Assembly: GCA_028280565.1 (NCBI GenBank)
Contig: JANQLQ010000212.1
Location: forward strand, 1 to 63,078
Direction of reading: 5' to 3'
DNA: 63,078 nucleotides
Source: Fulvivirga sp.
GTDB taxonomy: Bacteria; Bacteroidota; Bacteroidia; Cytophagales; Cyclobacteriaceae
Position numbers and translations under genes: made by a program. A model generated the notes under the pieces. That model searched no databases, had not been told where the DNA came from, and saw nothing but the letters and a program-made list of their open reading frames with translations. Positions 19,128 to 28,510 of the stretch are shown here, piece by piece (the first letter of the stretch is position 1; each line of letters starts with the position of its first letter).

Positions 19128-20530
19128 AAAGCTATATCCCATTCTTCACCGTGCTGCTCATGATTTCGGCATCTTGTTCCGACACTGAACCTCCCAATAT
19201 TGTCATCATTTATACCGATGATTTGGGATGGTCAGACTTGGGCTGTTACGGGAATGCCTATCATGATACCCCCCACATTGACAACTTGGCCCAGGAAGGC
19301 CTGCGTTTTACTAGCGCCTATGCCCCGGCCCCGATATGCTCGGCCTCTAGGGCTTCCATCATGACCGGCAAAAGCCCGGCCCGGCTCCAGTTTGAGTTCG
19401 TGGCTACCAACAGGAGGATCAAAGACAAGCCCCTACTCCCGCCGAAAAGGACGCTGGAGCTGCCACTGAAAGAGATCACCCTGGGTGAAATTGCCCAAAA
19501 TGCAGGGTACACCACGGCCTTTTTTGGGAAGTGGCACATTGCCAAACACAACGGGGGATATTTAAAATGGAGCGACACGCACGGCCCATTCCAGCAGGGA
19601 TTCGCGGTAGGCAGCGATCACTATGGGTCCCATCCTTATGATAAAAGAAATAAACCCATGGTCCGTCTCAGTCCCGGGGAGTTCCCAAGCGATTCGTTAG
19701 TAGAGAGATCCATACAATTCCTTCGAGATCAAGAGAATAAAAAACAGCCTTTCTTAATGGTATTCTCAAGTTATTACGTTCATACGCCCGTAGCGCCCAA
19801 TAACGATTGGCTGGTAAAAAAATACCGTGACAAAATGCCGGCAGCAACTGAAAACGAGGTGCTGTACGCAGCATTTGTACAAACTATGGATCATTACACC
19901 GGCCAGGTCCTACAAGCCCTGGATGACTACGGTTTTCGCGAAAACACCGTAGTCATTTTTACCTCGGATAACGGGGGCCACCCCGGCTACACCGCTAACA
20001 AGCCTCTGCGGGGCAATAAATGGAATTTATACGAAGGCGGGATCCGGGAACCCTTTATTATCCGGTGGCCCGGCCAGGTGGAAGGAGGAAAAAGCATTGA
20101 TGATGTAGTCATTCAATGGGATATTCTGCCTACTCTCTGCGAAATATTGGGCCAGCCGGTTCCCGGGGATGTAGACGGGGTGAGCCTTTTACCCTCGGTA
20201 AAATACCAAAAGAACCTTACCGATCGTGAATTTGTATATTGGCACTTCCCGTACTACCACCCTCCAAAGTCCTATGAAGGCACTAAACCCTGCTCCGCCA
20301 TACGCGAAGGGGACTATAAGCTGCTCTACTTTTACGAAGACCAGCGCCTGGAGCTATACAACCTTGCCCAGGATATCAAGGAATCAGTCGACTTAAGCCG
20401 GCAGCTCCCGGGGCTTACCGATCGATTGAAAACAAAACTATTTGAAGAGCTGTCCGCGGTAGACGCAAGGTTTGCCGAACCCAATCCAAATTTTAACGCC
20501 ACACCCAATAAAGATGAAACGTCACGTTAG
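19124..20530 (+). CDS. Arylsulfatase-type sulfatase
   Basis: A 468-residue sulfatase from the ATG at 19124, which overlaps the upstream stop as ATGA. The ORF stays open to 19019 but the extension only runs inside the preceding gene. It has a lipoprotein signal (ISASC, Cys18), the metal-site segment YTDDLGWSDLGCYG, the formylglycine motif CSASRASIMTGK (Cys72), FFGKWHIAKH and FTSDNGGHPGY. The CSASR form and overall layout are those of arylsulfatase A-like enzymes, a different subgroup from the other two sulfatases here. It would take a different sulfate from the same polysaccharide. Confidence 0.93.
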   Translation: MKSYIPFFTVLLMISASCSDTEPPNIVIIYTDDLGWSDLGCYGNAYHDTPHIDNLAQEGLRFTSAYAPAPICSASRASIMTGKSPARLQFEFVATNRRIKDKPLLPPKRTLELPLKEITLGEIAQNAGYTTAFFGKWHIAKHNGGYLKWSDTHGPFQQGFAVGSDHYGSHPYDKRNKPMVRLSPGEFPSDSLVERSIQFLRDQENKKQPFLMVFSSYYVHTPVAPNNDWLVKKYRDKMPAATENEVLYAAFVQTMDHYTGQVLQALDDYGFRENTVVIFTSDNGGHPGYTANKPLRGNKWNLYEGGIREPFIIRWPGQVEGGKSIDDVVIQWDILPTLCEILGQPVPGDVDGVSLLPSVKYQKNLTDREFVYWHFPYYHPPKSYEGTKPCSAIREGDYKLLYFYEDQRLELYNLAQDIKESVDLSRQLPGLTDRLKTKLFEELSAVDARFAEPNPNFNATPNKDETSR

Positions 20531-20588
20531 TACTGCTCCCTATTCACGCCTTCTTTGCAAGAAAATTAATGGCTGCCAAGTGTTGAGC

Positions 20589-22040
20589 ATGGCCATAGAA
20601 AAGCTTTACCTGCCCAAAAAGCAGTTTATCGTCGTTTTTTTAACCTTATGTTTTAGCGTCACGATACACCTGGGGATATGCCAGGTCAACGCTTCAGAAT
20701 TTGGCTTTTCTCCCCAAGCTACGGGGATTGAAAACACCCGTGCGTTGCAAAAGGCCGTGGACCAGGGCGGGAGCATCATCATAAGCCTACCCGGTACCTA
20801 TAAAATGGCGGGTACCGTTTACGTAGGAAGCCATACTACCCTTCAATTTTCCAATAATGTTTTCCTGCAAAAAGTGAACGAACAAGGCAGCTTCACCCAT
20901 GTATTCCTGAACAAAGGCGCATTGACCAAAACCTACAATGAGAACATCACCATTTCCGGCTTGAGTCTAAAGGTGAACAAGATGGATAAGCGGTTCTCAG
21001 AAGTGTATGGCCTACGGGGCCAAATCGCATTTTTCTATGTAAAAAACCTCCGGGTTAGCGGGTTCAGGTGCCTCGACTTAGAGAAGAACCAGTTCGGCAT
21101 CCATGTGTGTACGTTCGAGGATGTGATCATCGAGGATGTAACCATCAAAGGCAAAAAAGACGGGATACACCTAGGTCGTGGAAAAAGGTTTACCATTCGT
21201 GATGCAGTATTCCAAACCTTTGATGACGCCATTGCCTTAAACGCCCACGACTATGCCACCTCGAACCCCGAGTTAGGCTGGATCGAAGACGGCGTGATTG
21301 AAAACTGCCATGACCTGGACCAGGAAAATACAGTAGGCTACTTCTGCCGTATTTTAGCAGGAGGCTGGATAGACTGGCAGCAGGGTATGGAAGTACAGCA
21401 GTCCGACGTAGTGGTCTCCAACGGCAAATTATACCGCGTGCAGGCCCAACCGGACGGTAAAACATACAAATCCACCAGCCGCCCGGTCCATGAAAAAGGA
21501 AGTAAGGTGTACGACGGTATCAACTGGGGCGTAGTACAGGAAGATGTCACTTACACGGCCGGGGTCAGAAATGTTGTGTTTCGCGATATCTTTTTAAGAA
21601 AGCCTAGGACAGGGTTTTCCGTGCATTTTGATAATGACCGGTACAGCCGCTCTTACTACCCGGGGGCCGATATCCCCAGGCAAGAGCAACTCCTGTTTGA
21701 CAATATCCGCGTACTCCATGATAAGACCGACCCCCTGTTTTCCATTGCTACGCCTGTAGACGTGATCTCCATTTCTAATTCGGTATTCAATGCCCCGGGG
21801 ATACGGTTCATTGAAAATAGTGCCATGCCCGACTATTTCAAGACACTTATCAACATCCACGGGTGTGTCTTCAAGAGCCCGGGTGAATTTGTGTTGCTTA
21901 CCAATACCGTGGATAACAAAGAGATTGGCCTTAAAACGACCGCCAACACGGTACTGCATGAGAAGTTTCGCGCCGTGGTAAAGCCCGGCAAAGGTGCAGT
22001 GAAAATAAGCTCGGATCTGCCTGGGCTACAGGATCATTAA
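20589..22040 (+). CDS. Right-handed beta-helix protein, GH28-like, with insertion resembling CBM5/12
   Basis: About 483 residues from the ATG at 20589, which begins a good signal peptide (MAIEKLYLPKKQFIVVFLTL, cleaved near ICQ). ATGs at 20472 and 20514 overlap the sulfatase gene and add a polar tail, so they are less likely. The body has beta-helix character with GH28-like segments KKDGIHLG and TFDDAIALNAHDY, the latter resembling the paired catalytic aspartates of polygalacturonases. Roughly in the middle, residues from WIDWQQGMEV to INWGVVQED look like an inserted small binding module (NGKLYRVQ...TSRPVH...GINW), similar in style to CBM5/12. Probably a secreted hydrolase or lyase in the PUL; substrate unknown. 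Confidence 0.78.
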   Translation: MAIEKLYLPKKQFIVVFLTLCFSVTIHLGICQVNASEFGFSPQATGIENTRALQKAVDQGGSIIISLPGTYKMAGTVYVGSHTTLQFSNNVFLQKVNEQGSFTHVFLNKGALTKTYNENITISGLSLKVNKMDKRFSEVYGLRGQIAFFYVKNLRVSGFRCLDLEKNQFGIHVCTFEDVIIEDVTIKGKKDGIHLGRGKRFTIRDAVFQTFDDAIALNAHDYATSNPELGWIEDGVIENCHDLDQENTVGYFCRILAGGWIDWQQGMEVQQSDVVVSNGKLYRVQAQPDGKTYKSTSRPVHEKGSKVYDGINWGVVQEDVTYTAGVRNVVFRDIFLRKPRTGFSVHFDNDRYSRSYYPGADIPRQEQLLFDNIRVLHDKTDPLFSIATPVDVISISNSVFNAPGIRFIENSAMPDYFKTLINIHGCVFKSPGEFVLLTNTVDNKEIGLKTTANTVLHEKFRAVVKPGKGAVKISSDLPGLQDH

Positions 22041-22056
22041 TGAAGTTAACTAGCTG

Positions 22057-23910
22057 ATGTCTAAAATGAATATAAAAACGATTACCTGGATGGTGGCAAG
22101 CAGTTTATTTGTCCCATTGCTGGTCCTGGCAAACGCCCAGGAAATAATTAAGATAGGTGATGAAGAATTCACATTAAAAGGAGACCTGGTTAATCTATCC
22201 TACGAGGTAGAACACCAAGTGCTGGAGAAAGGACTAACCTACTACATCTTTCGTTTCGTTTCCGATGGAAAAAGCGCTCCCAAGCCACTGGAGATACTAT
22301 GGAAGCACCCGTTACACCACGTGGTAGCCTTGTGGACCCCGGAACGGGAATCTTTTGAAAAACCCGGGCTATGGAGAAACCGGTTCCGCTCCAGGGCGCC
22401 TACGAATGCCCCGGTAGTGGCTTTATTCGGCCACGACAATGAAAATCGATACACTTACGCCTGTTCCGATGCATTGAACGCCGTAGAAATGTCTGCCTAT
22501 GTGGATGAATACAGTGGCAGTATGAAGTGTGGTGTTGGGCTGTTTATGGAGCCCCAGCCTCTCATCGAAGAGTACACCCTCACTCTCCGCATCGATAAGC
22601 GAAACCATAAGTTAGTGAAAACCTTGTCAGAAGTAGCGCAGTGGTGGGAGTCGCTGCCGGGGTACCGGCCCAGCGAGGTACCGGGGCATGCTAGGTTGCC
22701 CATGTATTCTACCTGGTATGCCTTCCACCAGGACCTGCCGGTGGATGAGGTAGTGAAACAGTGCGAAATGGCCAAGCAGCTCGGTATGGAGTCGATCATC
22801 GTGGACGACGGCTGGCAAACCATAGATAGTTTAAGCTACTGGTATGTATACACCGGCGACTGGAAACCCGTTTCTATCCCCGATATGAAGGGGTTTGTAG
22901 ACCGTGTTCACGGGACGGGGCTAAAATTTTTGCTGTGGTACTCGATCCCCTTCATGGGACTCAAGGCCGAAAACTTTGATCGTTTCAAGGGAAAATACCT
23001 TTACCATTCAGATCGTCACCATGCTTCTGTGCTGGACCCGCGTTTTCCCGAAGTGAGGGATTACTTGATCACCACTTTTAAAAACGCCATCATCGATTGG
23101 GACGTTGACGGCTTCAAATTGGATTTCATTGACCGTATGTATCCCACGGAAGAAACCGTGCAAGAAGCCATAAGCGGCCGGGACTACGCCTCTGTGAACG
23201 AGGCCATAGATCGCCTGATGACGGACATTATGGAAGAGCTCAAGAGGGTTAAGCCCAATGTAATGATCGAGTTCAGGCAGGCCTACATTGGCCCGTTAAT
23301 GCGTAAATATGGCAATATGTTCCGGGCCGGGGACTGTCCTAACGGCGCCATCGAGAACAAAGTCAAGGTGCTGGACCTGCGGATGATCTCCGGGAATACC
23401 GCCGTACACTCCGATATGATCATGTGGCATAGGGACGAACCGGTAGAAGCCGCGGCGCTCCAGCTGCTGAACGTACTGTATTCCGTGCCGCAGGTATCCG
23501 TCAAACTCGACGAGATCCATGAGCCGCATAAAAAAATGCTGGCGTTTTGGTTGAGCTTCTGGCGGGATCACCAACGAACACTCCTCGATGGGGAGCTGAT
23601 GCCCTATAACCCCGAGATGAACTACCCCATGGTTAGCGCTGAAACGGAAGAAAAGAAGATCACTACGGTCTATGCGGGTGAAAAGATCATCCCGGGTCCA
23701 ACGCCCGGCCAGGCCATGTTCGTGGTCAACGCCACCCCGGGTGACAAGGTACTTTTGAAGGTTGAACAAAAGGAAAAAAGGGCGAGAAAAGCCTTGATCT
23801 ATACTGTCACCGGTGAGCTGATCAAAGAAGAAAAAGTAGCGCTGGATAAGGAGTTTCAAGAGTTCCGGGTCCCTCCTTCCGGCTTATTGCATCTTACCAA
23901 GCTTAATTGA
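22057..23910 (+). CDS. GH36-type alpha-galactosidase-like glycoside hydrolase
   Basis: A 617-residue secreted protein; the signal peptide ends near residue 28 (ANAQ). A beta-sandwich N-terminal domain precedes a TIM barrel. Key motifs are IIVDDGWQ (247-254), the nucleophile motif DGFKLDFID with Asp356, and the probable acid/base Asp426 in MFRAGDCPNG. These match clan GH-D (GH27/31/36) chemistry, most like GH36. It would release terminal alpha-galactose or a related alpha-sugar. It sits 16 nt after the beta-helix gene and 57 nt before the GH3 gene. An exact GH family number needs a profile search. Confidence 0.82.
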   Translation: MSKMNIKTITWMVASSLFVPLLVLANAQEIIKIGDEEFTLKGDLVNLSYEVEHQVLEKGLTYYIFRFVSDGKSAPKPLEILWKHPLHHVVALWTPERESFEKPGLWRNRFRSRAPTNAPVVALFGHDNENRYTYACSDALNAVEMSAYVDEYSGSMKCGVGLFMEPQPLIEEYTLTLRIDKRNHKLVKTLSEVAQWWESLPGYRPSEVPGHARLPMYSTWYAFHQDLPVDEVVKQCEMAKQLGMESIIVDDGWQTIDSLSYWYVYTGDWKPVSIPDMKGFVDRVHGTGLKFLLWYSIPFMGLKAENFDRFKGKYLYHSDRHHASVLDPRFPEVRDYLITTFKNAIIDWDVDGFKLDFIDRMYPTEETVQEAISGRDYASVNEAIDRLMTDIMEELKRVKPNVMIEFRQAYIGPLMRKYGNMFRAGDCPNGAIENKVKVLDLRMISGNTAVHSDMIMWHRDEPVEAAALQLLNVLYSVPQVSVKLDEIHEPHKKMLAFWLSFWRDHQRTLLDGELMPYNPEMNYPMVSAETEEKKITTVYAGEKIIPGPTPGQAMFVVNATPGDKVLLKVEQKEKRARKALIYTVTGELIKEEKVALDKEFQEFRVPPSGLLHLTKLN

Positions 23911-23967
23911 ATAGTAATGAATGAAAGTAATAATTTGAACCATCACCCCACAACGACCTAACTACCG

Positions 23968-26112
23968 ATGAAATCAAAAATCCATACCTGTTTGATCCTG
24001 CTTTTGGCCGTGGGGTTAAAAGTATATGCCCAAGACCTGTACAAAGATCCACAAGCCCCGGTAGCAAAAAGAGTAGAAGACCTTTTACGCCAAATGACCT
24101 GGGAGGAAAAGATAAATGAAATGATCCAGGATGCGCCGGCCAATAGCAGGCTGGGCATTCCCACGATGTATCACGGGGAGTGCCTGCATGGCCTGCGGTT
24201 AAAAGGCGCCACCTCTTTCCCACAAGCCATTGCGCTGGGCAGCACGTGGAACCCGGAGCTTATCCGCCAGGTTGCCTCGGGTATTGCCCAAGAGGCCCGG
24301 GATGCCGGCATTTCACATTGCTACTCCCCGGTGCTGGACGTGGCGCGAGACCCCAGGTACGGAAGGGTAGAAGAATGTTACGGCGAAGACCCTTACCTGG
24401 TAGGCAAAATGGGAACAGCCTTTATCCAAGGGCTGCAAGGAACAGGTGAGGAAAGATTTGATAAAAATCACATCATGGCTACAGCCAAACACTTTGCCGG
24501 GTATTCAGAACCGCAGCAGGGCCTTAACGGCGCTTACGTGGACATTTCCAAGCGCACACTTTACGAGATCTTTCTTCCTCCTTTTGAAGAAGCAGTAAAA
24601 CTCGCACAGGTAGGAAGTATCATGCCCGGGCACCAAGACTTAGAAGGGGTGCCCTGCCACATGAACAAGTGGCTCCTCAACGATATTTCCAGGGAAGAAT
24701 GGGGGTTTGATGGCTTTGTCATCTCCGACCATACGGATGTTTATCGCCTGCATGCCATGCATCGCATCGCGGAAAACAAAGTAGAGGCTGCCATCCTGGG
24801 CCTGGAAGCCGGCGTTGACATGGACCTAGTGCTTAACATGAGTGCAAAGGCCACTTCGTACAGCCCCGAAGTATTGCTCAAGGCCATGGAAAAACACCCC
24901 AGCCTAAAAGAGGATATCGATAGAAGCGTGAGCAGGATCCTAAAAGCAAAATTCGAGCTGGGACTTTTTGAAGGACAGGAAGATCGTAAAAAAGAGGCAA
25001 CGTCCTTAAAGAAAAACCAGCAACTGGCGCTGGAAGCCGCCCGGCAATCCGTGGTGTTGTTAAAAAACGAAAACCAGCTTTTGCCTCTCAAAAGAGATGA
25101 TCCCCGGTCTATCGCTGTGATCGGCCCTAATGCACATGCTGATGATCTCGAGGAGGCGGTAACCTTATTGGGAGGTTACACCAAGGCCCCTCCCTTTTAT
25201 GTATCCATCCGTGACGGGCTGCAAAAAAAAGTGGGAAAGAGCATCGATATCCATTATGCCGAAGGGTGCAGCCTTTTAGATACGGTGAAAACCGGCTTTA
25301 ACGCAGCCCTGGAAGCGGCAAAAAGATCAGACCTTGTGGTGATGGCCCTAGGCGGCTCGCTCGCTACATGTGGCGAAGGCAAAGACCGTGATGATCTCGG
25401 GCTGGTCGGCCTGCAGGAGGACTTACTCAAAGAGGTCATGGCGCTTGGGAAACCCGTAGTGCTGGTATTGATCAACGGGCGACCACTCACCATTAACTGG
25501 GCGGCTGAAAATGTCCCTGTCATCTTAGAGGCTTGGTATCCCGGGATGCTGGGAGGGGAAGCCATAGCCGACATCCTTTTTGGAGATTACAATCCCGGCG
25601 GTAAGCTCACCGTCTCTTTTCCAAGGAACCTGGGGCAAATACCTGTGACTTACCTGCAAAAACCTAGCTTTATCGGCAAAGGAAAAGGGCGATACTTCGG
25701 TAAGCCGGACCAAACCCCGCTGTTCCCTTTCGGCTATGGCCTAAGCTACACCACTTTTCAATACAGCGATATGGACATAAATAAAACGGTCATTTCAAAA
25801 AATGGAACTGCTACGGTAAAGGTAAAAGTGACCAACACGGGCAAGATGGAAGGGGATGAGATCGTCCAAATGTATGTACAGGATGATTATGCGTCGGTTG
25901 GAAGGTATATCATGAAACTCAAGGGATTTAAGCGAATACATTTAAAGCCGGGTGAATCCCAGGAGGTAGAATTCCCCGTCGGTTTCAACGAGCTGTCTTT
26001 GCGAGACGTAAACCTGGATAAGGTAATAGAACCCGGGGACTTCACAATTTTTATCGGCCCGTCTTCCAAAGAGAATGACCTGGCCAGCGTGAAACTGGAG
26101 GTGAGAGATTAA
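23968..26112 (+). CDS. GH3 beta-glycosidase
   Basis: A 714-residue secreted GH3 enzyme with a signal peptide ending at VYAQ. It has the usual order: an N-terminal barrel with LHGLR (substrate pocket), YSPVLDVARDPRYGRVEECYGEDP, AKHFAGY (173-179), and the nucleophile Asp254 in GFDGFVISDHTDV; then the alpha/beta sandwich, then a fibronectin-like C-terminal domain (from about 610). Such enzymes remove beta-linked glucose, xylose or related sugars from non-reducing ends; this one's specificity cannot be told. The segment SIMPGHQDLEGVPCHMN stands in for the more common MxxYN..NG.P..xN motif, a mild departure near the active site. Confidence 0.92.
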   Translation: MKSKIHTCLILLLAVGLKVYAQDLYKDPQAPVAKRVEDLLRQMTWEEKINEMIQDAPANSRLGIPTMYHGECLHGLRLKGATSFPQAIALGSTWNPELIRQVASGIAQEARDAGISHCYSPVLDVARDPRYGRVEECYGEDPYLVGKMGTAFIQGLQGTGEERFDKNHIMATAKHFAGYSEPQQGLNGAYVDISKRTLYEIFLPPFEEAVKLAQVGSIMPGHQDLEGVPCHMNKWLLNDISREEWGFDGFVISDHTDVYRLHAMHRIAENKVEAAILGLEAGVDMDLVLNMSAKATSYSPEVLLKAMEKHPSLKEDIDRSVSRILKAKFELGLFEGQEDRKKEATSLKKNQQLALEAARQSVVLLKNENQLLPLKRDDPRSIAVIGPNAHADDLEEAVTLLGGYTKAPPFYVSIRDGLQKKVGKSIDIHYAEGCSLLDTVKTGFNAALEAAKRSDLVVMALGGSLATCGEGKDRDDLGLVGLQEDLLKEVMALGKPVVLVLINGRPLTINWAAENVPVILEAWYPGMLGGEAIADILFGDYNPGGKLTVSFPRNLGQIPVTYLQKPSFIGKGKGRYFGKPDQTPLFPFGYGLSYTTFQYSDMDINKTVISKNGTATVKVKVTNTGKMEGDEIVQMYVQDDYASVGRYIMKLKGFKRIHLKPGESQEVEFPVGFNELSLRDVNLDKVIEPGDFTIFIGPSSKENDLASVKLEVRD

Positions 26113-26143
26113 CCATTAAAAAGTGACCGTTACTATGAACTGT

Positions 26144-28303
26144 ATGTCAAAATTCAAGACAACCCTTGCCATCTTATGTTTCGCACTGGCCATTTCCCTT
26201 TCTTCCTATGGCCAGGTAGCCCGCTCACTTTACGTGTCGCCAAAAGGCGCTGATACAAATAGTGGGACGCTAGACCAACCCTTCGCTACGGTAGAAAGGG
26301 CATTGCAAGCCATTGCCGAACAAAGGAAGAAAGGAGATAACGATCCCGTGGTGATCCATTTAAAGGAAGGGACATACTATCGCACTGCGTCCATCCAGAT
26401 CCCTGGAAAAACGTTGAGTGGCGCTAATGGAGGAAAGATCACGATAAGAGCCTACCGTGATGAGAACGTGGTCTTCCATGGCGGCACGAAAATAAAAGGG
26501 GAGAACTTCAAAAAGACTAAGAATAGGACGGTATTGGAAAGGCTTCCGCGGGAAAGCCGTGATAAGGTATGGGAAATAAGCCTCAAAAAAGAGAAAGTAA
26601 CGAATTACGGCCAAATGAAACAACATGGTTTCGGTACCCCGCCTTCTCCTGCTCCCTTAGAGCTTTTTATCAATGGGGAGCCCCAATACCTGGCCCGGTA
26701 TCCGAATGAAGGTAAATTGGCCATAGGTAAGATATACGATGCCGGCTCCATCCCCAGGGATGGGGACTTTTCCAATAGGGGCGGCGAATTCGGTTTTGAA
26801 TACGAGCGTGCAGAACGTTGGAAAAAGGCAGATAACATTTGGCTGCATGGCAAATTTTCTTTTGGCTACAATGATGATCACCTGGCCGTAGCTCGTATCG
26901 ATTACACCCAAAGATCGATCCAATTAAAGCAACCCCATCTTTATGGCCTTAGGACCAGCACCCCTGCGTACATTGACTCTACCCAGAGAAAAGAGCTGGC
27001 GGGGCTGAGCGTTCGCGGGTATTATGCGTACAACCTGTTGGAAGAGATCGACCGGCCGGGAGAATACTTCCTGGACCGGAACACGGGTAAGCTTTACGTC
27101 TACCCGGGGAGTGCGCTGGAAAAAGCCGAGGTCGAGGTTTCTCTTACGCCATCTCCTTTTTTCGAGATCAAAAATACAGCAAATGTATCCTTGGAAAACA
27201 TCAAGTTTACCTGTGCCAGGGGTATGGCCATCTATTTGGAAAATAGCCATGATATCACGATAAGCGATTGCGAATTCTCAAACCTCGGCACAGTGGCCAT
27301 AAGCATGGGGCGCCCCCTTGCCGATGACCGGCGTAGCTACAACCCGGATGGCTCACCAAAACAAATGGCGCCCAGGCCCGGGGATTTTAAGAACATTACC
27401 ATCCGCAATTGCAAGATCTACCAAACCGGCACCGGGGGAGTGATCATGGTGGGGGGAGATCGAAAAAACTTGATCCCCGGGAACAACCAAGTGGTCAATT
27501 CAGAGTTTTATCGTAACGACAGGATCAACCAAACCTACTCTCCATCCATACGAATGAACGGGGTAGGCAATGCCATCAAAAACTGCTATTTCCATGACCT
27601 CTACCACCAGGCCATACAGTTTGGTGGCAATGACCATACCATCGAATACAATCATTTTGACCGGGTCTGCAAAGAAGCCGATGACATGGGGCCGATCTAT
27701 ACCGGTCGTAATCCCTCTGCCCGTGGCACCGTGATCCAGTACAACTATTTTTCGAACATTACTCCCCCTAATCCCGAAACCAGCATGTGTGGTGTTTACA
27801 TCGACGACGGTTCCGGCGGTATTACCGTAAGAAAGAACTTCTTTTACAAAGTCGGTAATCCTGGGCACAACCAAAATTTCGGGGCGGTGTTCATCCATGG
27901 GGGCCATGATAATTTAATTGAAGGGAACATATTCATGGATTGTCCCGTGGCCGTAGGAAACGGGCACTGGAGCGATGAAAAGTTCATGCGGTACATGAAC
28001 GAAAACCCCATTATCAAAGAACGGCTGAAGAAGCATGTGGACATCGACAGCCGACTGTACCAAGAAAGATACCCTGACCTCAAGGACTTTTTTACTACTA
28101 CCACCGACCGGTTCAATACCGTAATGCACAACGCATTCATCCGCTCACAGACCAGCCAGCATGGATTCTTTAAGCTGATCAAAAATGCTACGCTGGACGA
28201 TGCCGGGACTAGCCCTGATGAGATAGATTGGAAGAAGATAACGGATTATAATAAAAACATAGAGCCTTTTCCTTTTGATAAGGTAGGGGTTATGGAGCGT
28301 TGA
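26144..28303 (+). CDS. Secreted right-handed parallel beta-helix protein (GH141-like)
   Basis: About 719 residues from the ATG at 26144, which opens a clean signal peptide (MSKFKTTLAILCFALAISL, ending YGQ). The frame is open to a GTG at 26123. The first mature segment SLYVSPKGADTNSGTLDQPFATVERAL is the typical opening of secreted beta-helix enzymes, including GH141 proteins. Later come repeated NxxIxxCxF-type coils (NITIRNCKI, AIKNCYFHDL, NLIEGNIFMD). Possible activities include fucosidase or xylanase (known in GH141) or a lyase-like role; none is proven. It ends 43 nt before a repeat element that replaces the start of the next gene. Confidence 0.8.
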   Translation: MSKFKTTLAILCFALAISLSSYGQVARSLYVSPKGADTNSGTLDQPFATVERALQAIAEQRKKGDNDPVVIHLKEGTYYRTASIQIPGKTLSGANGGKITIRAYRDENVVFHGGTKIKGENFKKTKNRTVLERLPRESRDKVWEISLKKEKVTNYGQMKQHGFGTPPSPAPLELFINGEPQYLARYPNEGKLAIGKIYDAGSIPRDGDFSNRGGEFGFEYERAERWKKADNIWLHGKFSFGYNDDHLAVARIDYTQRSIQLKQPHLYGLRTSTPAYIDSTQRKELAGLSVRGYYAYNLLEEIDRPGEYFLDRNTGKLYVYPGSALEKAEVEVSLTPSPFFEIKNTANVSLENIKFTCARGMAIYLENSHDITISDCEFSNLGTVAISMGRPLADDRRSYNPDGSPKQMAPRPGDFKNITIRNCKIYQTGTGGVIMVGGDRKNLIPGNNQVVNSEFYRNDRINQTYSPSIRMNGVGNAIKNCYFHDLYHQAIQFGGNDHTIEYNHFDRVCKEADDMGPIYTGRNPSARGTVIQYNYFSNITPPNPETSMCGVYIDDGSGGITVRKNFFYKVGNPGHNQNFGAVFIHGGHDNLIEGNIFMDCPVAVGNGHWSDEKFMRYMNENPIIKERLKKHVDIDSRLYQERYPDLKDFFTTTTDRFNTVMHNAFIRSQTSQHGFFKLIKNATLDDAGTSPDEIDWKKITDYNKNIEPFPFDKVGVMER

Positions 28304-28346
28304 CAATTATGCGCTGTTACTATCCCTTTTTAAACAAACACAAACC

Positions 28347-28510
28347 GTGCATCATTCCAGCCCATAGCAGAAGCTTAGGCGTATGCGAGAGCTGGAATCT
28401 GTTAGGTCGAGAAACGAAAACCAGCATTTACCGGCGAGGTGATCTTCGTTCAGCGAGTCAGCAGATCCCGGATATTTTCATCACTGCGTTAAGAAAATTC
28501 CGGGATGACG
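28347..28510 (+). repeat. Palindromic interspersed element at the broken 5' end of the GH2 gene
   Basis: Contains two inverted pairs: ATTCCAGC near 28354 with GCTGGAAT near 28391, and ATCCCGGA near 28465 with TTCCGGGAT near 28499. It ends in GGGATGACG, and begins with a CATCATTCC form of the same end, so its edges resemble the CGTCATT-type ends of the other repeats in this window. It lies between the stop of the beta-helix gene and the truncated GH2, and supplies the ATG that opens the GH2 frame. Confidence 0.65.
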
